Shown here one piece after another: positions 58,637-64,000 of a stretch of 64,000 nucleotides of DNA. The position numbers and the translations under genes were made by a program. Positions within the stretch are counted from its first letter, which is position 1. Each line of letters begins with the position of its first letter. Under the pieces are notes generated by a model, which worked only from the letters and a program-made list of their open reading frames with translations, had not been told where the DNA came from and did not search any database. Source of the stretch: CAYFKJ01 sp964343605 (lineage in GTDB: Bacteria; Pseudomonadota; Alphaproteobacteria; UBA2966); NCBI GenBank assembly GCA_964343605.1, contig CAYFKJ010000001.1:992001-1056000 (forward strand). Direction: 5' to 3'.

Positions 58637-59475
58637 TGGCCAAGCTCAACAGAAATCCCGCCGGCGCCATGATGGTCCATGGCATCCTGCTGATCTACAC
58701 GGTGATCGCGCTGTGGCCGATACTGTTGGTGATCTCCAATTCGTTCAAATCGCGCAAGGCCATCTTCCGCGATCCCATGGGGTTGCCCAACGCGGAGACG
58801 TTCAGCCTGATCGGCTTTGAAAAGGTGCTGGAGCGCTCCAGCTTCGACGTTTACTTCACCAACAGCATCGTCGTCACGGTGGCCTCATTGGCGCTGTCCC
58901 TCCTGTTCGGCGCCATGGCGGCGTGGGCGCTGGCCGGTTACCGCTACCGCGGCAACACATTGATGGCGTTCTATCTCGCCATCGGCATTATGGTGCCCAT
59001 CCGGCTGGGCACAGTCAGCATCCTCAAACTGGTCGTCGGGCTCGGGTTGATGAACACCCTGACGGCGCTGATCCTGGTCTACGTCGCCATGAGCCTGCCG
59101 TTGACGATCTTCATCCTCAGCGAGTTCATGCAGCAGATTCCGAAGGAATTGCAGGAGGCGGCTCGCTGCGACGGGGTCAGCGAATACCGCATTTTCTTCC
59201 AGATCGTGCTGCCCCTGACCCGGCCCGCCATAGCCACCGTCGGTGTCTTCACCATGGTACCGGTTTGGAACGATCTCTGGTTCCCGCTGATCCTGACCTC
59301 GGAGGAGAGCGTGCGCACCGTCACCTTGGGCGTCCAGCAGTTCATCGGCCAGTACGTCACCGATTGGAATTCCGTGCTGGCGTCGCTGACGCTCGCCATC
59401 GTACCCGTGATGATTCTCTACATCATCTTCTCCCGCCAACTCATCCGCGGCATCACCGCGGGCGCCGTCAAGTAG
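58636..59475 (+). CDS. ABC sugar transporter permease (MalG/UgpE type)
   Basis: I start at ATG 58636, in the TGATG overlap with the first permease gene. The 279-residue protein has six hydrophobic segments and an EAA loop (ELQEAARCDGVSEYRIFFQI) that contacts the ATPase. It ends with the RQLIRGITAGAVK tail typical of CUT1 second permeases. It forms the membrane channel with the preceding permease. Confidence 0.93.
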   Translation: MAKLNRNPAGAMMVHGILLIYTVIALWPILLVISNSFKSRKAIFRDPMGLPNAETFSLIGFEKVLERSSFDVYFTNSIVVTVASLALSLLFGAMAAWALAGYRYRGNTLMAFYLAIGIMVPIRLGTVSILKLVVGLGLMNTLTALILVYVAMSLPLTIFILSEFMQQIPKELQEAARCDGVSEYRIFFQIVLPLTRPAIATVGVFTMVPVWNDLWFPLILTSEESVRTVTLGVQQFIGQYVTDWNSVLASLTLAIVPVMILYIIFSRQLIRGITAGAVK

Positions 59476-59489
59476 CAAGAGGATCCGTC

Positions 59490-60521
59490 ATGACCGACGT
59501 CAAACTGGAAGGAGTGCAGAAATCGTTCGGCAAGACCGAGGTTGTGCACGGCGTCGACATCGACATCAAGGACGGCGAGTTCGTCGTGTTCGTCGGGCCT
59601 TCGGGCTGCGGCAAGTCGACGTTGCTGCGCATGATCGCCGGGTTGGAGGAAATTACCGCCGGCGACATTTATATCGACGGCGCGCGCGTCAACGACCTGG
59701 CGCCGGCCGAACGGGGCATCGCCATGGTGTTCCAGTCCTACGCCCTCTATCCGCACATGACGGTCTACAAGAACATGTCGTTCGGTTTGTCGATCGCAAA
59801 GATCGGCAAGGCCGAGGCCGACCGACGGGTGCGGCAGGCGGCGGAAATCCTGCAACTGACGGAGTTACTCGACCGCCGTCCGGCCCAACTTTCGGGTGGC
59901 CAGCGCCAGCGCGTCGCCATCGGCCGCGCCATCGTGCGCGATCCCGGCGTCTTCCTGTTCGACGAACCGCTCTCCAACCTTGACGCGGCGCTCAGGGTCA
60001 ATACGCGGCTCGAGATCGCCAAGCTCCATCAGGATCTCAAGAACACGGTAATCTACGTGACCCACGACCAGGTGGAAGCCATGACGCTGGCCGACAAGAT
60101 CGTCGTGTTGAACGAAGGCAACGTCGAACAGATCGGCTCGCCGCTGGAGCTTTACAACACGCCCGCCAACACCTTCGTCGCCGGTTTCATCGGTTCGCCC
60201 AAGATGAACTTTTTATCGGCAACCGGCGGCGCCGTAGGCGCGGCCGCGCCCGATCTTCCGGCCGGCGCGGCAACATTGGGGATCCGTCCGGAGCATGTCC
60301 ACGCCCAGGGAGGCGACGGGCCGGCCGTGGACGGCCAGGTGGAAGTGATCGAGCGATTAGGCGACGTCTCCTACGTTTACGTGCAACTGGCGGGCGGGGA
60401 AAGGCTGGTCATGGCCGAACCCGGCACCAGCGGGCTGCGGCCGGGCGACGACGTCAGTTGCCGCATGAACGCGGACAAAATCCATTTGTTCGACGCCGAC
60501 GGCGTTTCACTGCCCGTTTAA
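59490..60521 (+). CDS. ABC sugar transporter ATP-binding protein (MalK/UgpC type)
   Basis: I start at ATG 59490 with AAGAGGA upstream. The 343-residue protein has Walker A (GPSGCGKST), Q-loop region (MVFQSYALYPHM), signature LSGGQRQRVAIGRAI, Walker B with FLFDEPLSNLD, and the H-loop THDQ. A C-terminal TOBE domain follows (GIRPEHVH, RLGDVSYVYVQLAG). It energises the importer. The full CUT1 system next to murQ and nag genes suggests import of GlcNAc, chitobiose or a muropeptide sugar. Confidence 0.94.
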   Translation: MTDVKLEGVQKSFGKTEVVHGVDIDIKDGEFVVFVGPSGCGKSTLLRMIAGLEEITAGDIYIDGARVNDLAPAERGIAMVFQSYALYPHMTVYKNMSFGLSIAKIGKAEADRRVRQAAEILQLTELLDRRPAQLSGGQRQRVAIGRAIVRDPGVFLFDEPLSNLDAALRVNTRLEIAKLHQDLKNTVIYVTHDQVEAMTLADKIVVLNEGNVEQIGSPLELYNTPANTFVAGFIGSPKMNFLSATGGAVGAAAPDLPAGAATLGIRPEHVHAQGGDGPAVDGQVEVIERLGDVSYVYVQLAGGERLVMAEPGTSGLRPGDDVSCRMNADKIHLFDADGVSLPV

Positions 60522-60544
60522 CAGCACCGGGACATCCATCCCGA

Positions 60545-61885
60545 TTATTCGAGGCCGGTTTCGTCGGTCAGATCGTCCTGTCCGTCCGGCATCGTGAAAA
60601 GCCCGATCGGTTCGCTCAGACCCCGGATCTCGGTTTCACCGATTTTGCGAAGGCTGCCGTTCGTCAGCAATCCCGCTGTCGATTGTGATGCCAGCAGGGA
60701 CGTTCCGTATTCCTTGTTGAGGGCCTCCAACCGCGCCGCCAGGTTGACCGCGTCACCGTGTACCGTATAGCTCTGGCGCCCGCCGCCGCCCACATTGCCG
60801 GCAATTACCGGTCCGGTATTCAAGCCGATACGAACCGCCAGCTTTTCGCCGGCGAAGGTTTCGCTGTGGACGGTGGACAGGATATCCGCAGCGGCCTCGA
60901 AAGCATGCCGGGCGTGGTCCTTGTCCTCGAACGGCACGTTGAAGATGGCGAGGATGGCATCGCCCTGGAACTGGGTCACCACGCCGTTGTGCCTGCCGAT
61001 GATCTCGGTGGCCGCATCGAAATAGGCATTGAGGATGTCGACGATGGCCCTCGGTCCACGTGCTTCGGTCAGGTTGGTGAATCCCGCGAGATCGGTAAAG
61101 AGGATCGTGGCCTCCCGTTCGATCGGGTCCAGCGCGCCCCGATCCTTGATCATGGAATCGGCCACCGCCTCGGGCACGAAGCGCCCGAACATCTGCGAAA
61201 CCGCGGTCATGTCGCGCTCGGCCTCGAGCTGACGGCGCACGGTTTGCCGGGCCCGCTGCATGACGATGGCAATCAATATCGCCACCACGAGGTAGACGAC
61301 GGCTTCCTGCACCCGGCTGCCGTATGGCGCGAAGTTTTCGTTCAGAAAAACCGCGACAAAATCTTCCTTAGTGCCGTCGAGCGGCACGTTGGTCCACTGC
61401 AGCGGCGCTTCCATGCGGGTAAAGACCCAGGTGAACGCCGCCAACCACCCCGCCGCGCCAAGCACGCCCGCCCAAAGAACAAGACGGGGGGAGAAGCTGA
61501 AGGCAGCCACCCCGAGAATGACGAAGTAGTAAGGAAAGACGTCGAACTTGAACATGAAGATCTGCGGCAGTTCGAGTGCCGGTTCCGGCGGTAGCACGGC
61601 GATGGCCAGCGACAGCAGCACGATATCGATGCTGAGAAAGACGAACTTCACCCACTTGCGATCGTATGCGGTTCCAATCACCGCGTGATGGGCGACGCCC
61701 AGAACCGCCAGAAACAACACCGCCAGGATGGTATCGGCCGCCCGTTCCGGCCCCCGCGTGACCGTCATCCAGAAACCGAGCAGCAGGAGCGCAACCAACC
61801 TTCCCTTGATGGCGAGCTTCAGCCCGGCCTGTTCAGCGGCGGTGAAGGTTGCCTCGATATCGGTTTCGACGTCCCGGTCGGTCAT
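60545..61885 (-). CDS. Membrane-bound class III adenylate/guanylate cyclase
   Basis: I start at ATG 61885, preceded by AGGAAGG. The 446-residue protein has about six N-terminal membrane segments (residues 25-215) and then a class III cyclase domain. The two metal-binding aspartates are visible in ILFTDLAGFTNLTE and QFQGDAILAIFN, and the transition-state Asn/Arg pair in HGDAVNLAARLEALNKEYG. This six-helix cyclase architecture is common in Alphaproteobacteria. The product is presumably cAMP. It converges with the ABC ATPase gene, 23 bases apart. Confidence 0.92.
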   Translation of the reverse strand: MTDRDVETDIEATFTAAEQAGLKLAIKGRLVALLLLGFWMTVTRGPERAADTILAVLFLAVLGVAHHAVIGTAYDRKWVKFVFLSIDIVLLSLAIAVLPPEPALELPQIFMFKFDVFPYYFVILGVAAFSFSPRLVLWAGVLGAAGWLAAFTWVFTRMEAPLQWTNVPLDGTKEDFVAVFLNENFAPYGSRVQEAVVYLVVAILIAIVMQRARQTVRRQLEAERDMTAVSQMFGRFVPEAVADSMIKDRGALDPIEREATILFTDLAGFTNLTEARGPRAIVDILNAYFDAATEIIGRHNGVVTQFQGDAILAIFNVPFEDKDHARHAFEAAADILSTVHSETFAGEKLAVRIGLNTGPVIAGNVGGGGRQSYTVHGDAVNLAARLEALNKEYGTSLLASQSTAGLLTNGSLRKIGETEIRGLSEPIGLFTMPDGQDDLTDETGLE

Positions 61886-61949
61886 GGATTTCGGCCTTCC
61901 TGTGCGCCGGCGCTGGATCGCGGCGCGGAGCAAAAATGTGGTTCCCTCC

Positions 61950-62765
61950 TCAGTTTTTCTTCTTGTTGATCAACGGCTCCATCATGCGCTGGGGCTCATC
62001 TGTCCGGTAGGTTTCCTCTAGATAATCGATGCCGAGTTGAATGCCTTCCGCCGGCGTGATCTCCTCCCAGGCGTTGATGAGTTTCTTCTGTGCGCGCACC
62101 GCCAAAGGACCCGCGCCGATAATCTGTGCCAGTCTCACCTCCACTGCGGCATCGAGTTCATCCGGCTCGGAAACGCTTTCCAGAAATCCCATCGCCAGCC
62201 CTTCGCCGGCGTCGTAGTTGGCGCCGGTCAGCAACATCTCGCGCGTCTTGCCCCAGCCGATGAGCAGGGGCAGCAACGCCGCCTCGATCACCGAGGGCAG
62301 GCCGACCTTCACCTCAGGCATGCCGAAGACGACGGAGGTGTCGGCCATGCGAAAATCGCAAGCCGCGGCCAGTTCGGTGCCCGCACCCAGGCAATAGCCC
62401 TGCATGCGGGCGATCACGGGTACCGGGCAATCGCGGATGGCCTGGATGGCCAGATGCAGCTTGGTGATGAAGGCGCGGCCGCTTTCCGGATTGAGGGAAT
62501 GCAACTCGGGCAGGAAGGCGCCGCCGACGAAGGCCCGCGAACCGGCACCGGAAATGACGACGACGCGCAGGTCCTCGCGGTCCGCGAGATTGGCGAAGAC
62601 GGCCATCATGGCGTCCATCATGGCGCTGCCGATGGAGTTCATCTTGCCGGGATGATCGAGGGTGACCCAGGCGACCTCGCCGCCCTCCCTGGATTCGATG
62701 CGGCAATCCGCCGTGCCGCGGTCGTCGATTACTGCGGCGGAATCTGTGTCGGTTTCCGGCGTCAT
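61950..62765 (-). CDS. Enoyl-CoA hydratase/isomerase family protein
   Basis: The 271-residue crotonase-fold protein has oxyanion-hole patterns SGAGSRAFVGGAFLPELHSL and MQGYCLGAGTELAAACDFRM, followed by FGMPEVKVGLPSVIEAALLP. Metal or proton-shuttling glutamates sit where expected (GTELA; MPEVKVG). It acts on an acyl-CoA, but the operon context (between a cyclase and a TRAP permease gene) does not define the substrate. Confidence 0.88.
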   Translation of the reverse strand: MTPETDTDSAAVIDDRGTADCRIESREGGEVAWVTLDHPGKMNSIGSAMMDAMMAVFANLADREDLRVVVISGAGSRAFVGGAFLPELHSLNPESGRAFITKLHLAIQAIRDCPVPVIARMQGYCLGAGTELAAACDFRMADTSVVFGMPEVKVGLPSVIEAALLPLLIGWGKTREMLLTGANYDAGEGLAMGFLESVSEPDELDAAVEVRLAQIIGAGPLAVRAQKKLINAWEEITPAEGIQLGIDYLEETYRTDEPQRMMEPLINKKKN

Positions 62766-62860
62766 GAACTACCCCATTTGTGCGCTTTCAGGTCCGCCCA
62801 TTGTTTCTTGTCTCGCCAACCCGCGTCAATCGCGGAGCCGCAGGATATCCCCGGCGGTTC

Positions 62861-64000
62861 CTAGTCGTAGACCGTCCTGGGCAGCCAGAGCGCAATTTCC
62901 GGCTGCCACATCACCAGGATCAGTACCGACGCCTGCAGGATGACGAAGGGGATGATGCCCCGGTAAATGCTGACCGTACGGACCTCCGGCGGTGCGATGC
63001 CCTTGAGGTAGAAGAGCGCGAAGCCGAACGGCGGCGTGAGGAACGAGGTCTGCAGGTTGATCGCCACCAGCACGGTGAACCAGAAGATCATTTCGTGCTG
63101 CGCGACATGGTCGCCGAAATCCAGTTCCGCCACCATCGGCGCGAACACGGGCAGGATGATAAGCGTAATCTCTATCCAATCCAGGAAGAAACCCAGGATG
63201 AAGACGATGCCCATGATCAGCAGCAGCAATCCCCAGGAGCCAAGCCCGGCTTCGAGGATCATCTCCTCGACGATGTCGTCGCCGCCCAGCGAGCGGAAGA
63301 CGTAGGCGAAGGCCGTGGCGCCGATGATGATGAAGAAGATCATGGCGATGGTGAGGCCGGAGGAATGGCTGACGCCCTTGAGGATGTCCCATCTCAGGCG
63401 GCCCTTGACCCAGCCCAGGAACAAGGCCCCGAAAGCGCCGACCGCGCCCGCTTCGCTCGGCGTCGCCAGCCCGAACAGGATGGATCCCTTGATAAAGGCG
63501 ATCAGGAACACGGGCGGGAAGAAACTCTTGAGCAACAGAGGCGGCAGCTCCTTGGGCGGCACGTAAAGCATCTCGCGCGGCAGCGGCGGCGCTATTTCAG
63601 GCTTGGCCTTGGAAATTGCCGTGATGTAGATCAGGTAACAGGCGGCCAGCACCAGGCCCGGCGCCAACGCCGCCATGAAAAGGGTACCGACCGAAACCGA
63701 CAGGAGGTCGGCCATCAGGATCAGCATGATGCTGGGCGGTATGAGGATACCGAGCGTGCCGGAGGCCGCGATGGTGCCCGTCGCCAGGGCATGGCTGTAG
63801 TTCTGGCGCAGCATCGGTGGTAGCGCCAGCGCGGTCATCATGGTCACCGAGGCGCCGATGATGCCGGTCATGGCGGCCAGGATGGTGCCCATGACGGTGA
63901 CCGCCAACGCCAGTCCGCCCGGCACGCGGCGCAACAGCACCTGACAGCAGTACAGCATGTCGTTGGCCACCCCGCTGCGCTCCATCATCACGCCCATGAA
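62861..64000 (-). CDS. dctM: TRAP transporter large permease DctM, N-terminus cut by right edge
   Basis: The visible 379 or so residues match DctM: ILAAMTGIIGASVTMMTALA, GTLGILIPPSIMLILMADLL, FLDWIEITLIILPVFAPMVA and the C-terminal SFLTPPFGFALFYLKGIAP. The LPPSIM and TPPFG loops are typical of the large-permease subgroup that handles organic acids or amino acids. The frame runs off the right end, so the start and the matching small permease and binding protein lie outside the window. Confidence 0.92.
   Translation of the reverse strand, partial: FMGVMMERSGVANDMLYCCQVLLRRVPGGLALAVTVMGTILAAMTGIIGASVTMMTALALPPMLRQNYSHALATGTIAASGTLGILIPPSIMLILMADLLSVSVGTLFMAALAPGLVLAACYLIYITAISKAKPEIAPPLPREMLYVPPKELPPLLLKSFFPPVFLIAFIKGSILFGLATPSEAGAVGAFGALFLGWVKGRLRWDILKGVSHSSGLTIAMIFFIIIGATAFAYVFRSLGGDDIVEEMILEAGLGSWGLLLLIMGIVFILGFFLDWIEITLIILPVFAPMVAELDFGDHVAQHEMIFWFTVLVAINLQTSFLTPPFGFALFYLKGIAPPEVRTVSIYRGIIPFVILQASVLILVMWQPEIALWLPRTVYD

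Noticed and set aside
60528..60543. CGGGA/TCCCG hairpin between the convergent ABC ATPase and cyclase genes
   Set aside because: The stem is only 5 bp and has no U tract on either side, too weak to call a terminator.
1..64000. CRISPR arrays, tRNA or rRNA genes, prophage or transposase genes, and microcompartment or encapsulin shell genes
   Set aside because: I looked for these, including shell proteins that could explain the shared N-terminal motif, and saw none in the window.

Overview
The window is GC-rich, densely packed chromosomal DNA that most resembles an alphaproteobacterium, probably a free-living Rhodospirillales-type heterotroph. The main pointers are a usg-family gene (a family I know only from Alphaproteobacteria), two TRAP transporter systems, and many acyl-CoA and hydantoin-type catabolic genes. 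I see no rRNA, tRNA, phage, CRISPR array or transposase. The only mobile-like signals are a 33-bp direct repeat and a 120-bp element with inverted ends.

Region 1 (1-17821) opens with the N-terminal part of a flotillin and is dominated by ATP-dependent hydantoinase/oxoprolinase genes. hyuA-hyuB copy 1 lies at 978-5332 and copy 2 at 12815-17143. Each is accompanied by an isochorismatase-fold amidase of the N-carbamoylsarcosine amidohydrolase type (8729-9427 and 17159-17821). Between them lie a CobW/COG0523 GTPase with a small MCGLCG protein, a NodB-fold deacetylase/cyclic amidase, and a 74-residue protein. The likely chemistry is ATP-driven opening of a cyclic amide followed by amidase cleavage. 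HyuB-1, HyuA-2 and the 74-residue protein share a short N-terminal amphipathic motif in front of linker sequence, which looks like a docking or cargo tag; I consider this the most novel signal. Housekeeping genes are interspersed (HMG-CoA lyase, YrdC-like protein, usg behind a CIRCE-like element, 1-Cys peroxiredoxin).

Region 2 (17960-26987) reads leftwards: dctP, a zinc alcohol dehydrogenase, dctQ, dctM, an exported caspase-like protein, an SLC13 permease with RCK domains, and an acyl-CoA synthetase.

Region 3 (27110-42116) is a large acyl-CoA degradation locus. A leftward run of ten genes (37992 to 28047) carries two MaoC-type hydratases, a nitroreductase, three acyl-CoA dehydrogenases, an HMG-CoA-synthase-like/DUF35 fusion, a thiolase, an enoyl-CoA hydratase and an SDR, followed by an IclR regulator. 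Divergently, a class III CoA-transferase, an acetyl-CoA hydrolase/transferase and a polytopic membrane protein read rightwards. The layout recalls sterol or side-chain degradation operons, but the substrate cannot be read from the sequence.

Region 4 (42113-49854) is a second leftward acyl-CoA operon: SDR, IclR, acyl-CoA dehydrogenase, a thiolase-fold protein lacking the nucleophilic cysteine with a DUF35 partner, and CaiB, CitE and CaiB genes. This would activate an acid, oxidise it and cleave it by lyase or retro-aldol chemistry.

Region 5 (50189-60521) is an amino-sugar locus. The leftward genes are kinase, GntR regulator, SIS-type deaminase, nagA and a Gfo/Idh oxidoreductase. The divergent rightward genes are murQ and a complete ABC sugar importer, whose binding-protein gene appears to carry a one-base frameshift at its 5' end. 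The window ends with a class III adenylate cyclase, an enoyl-CoA hydratase and a TRAP large permease cut by the right edge.
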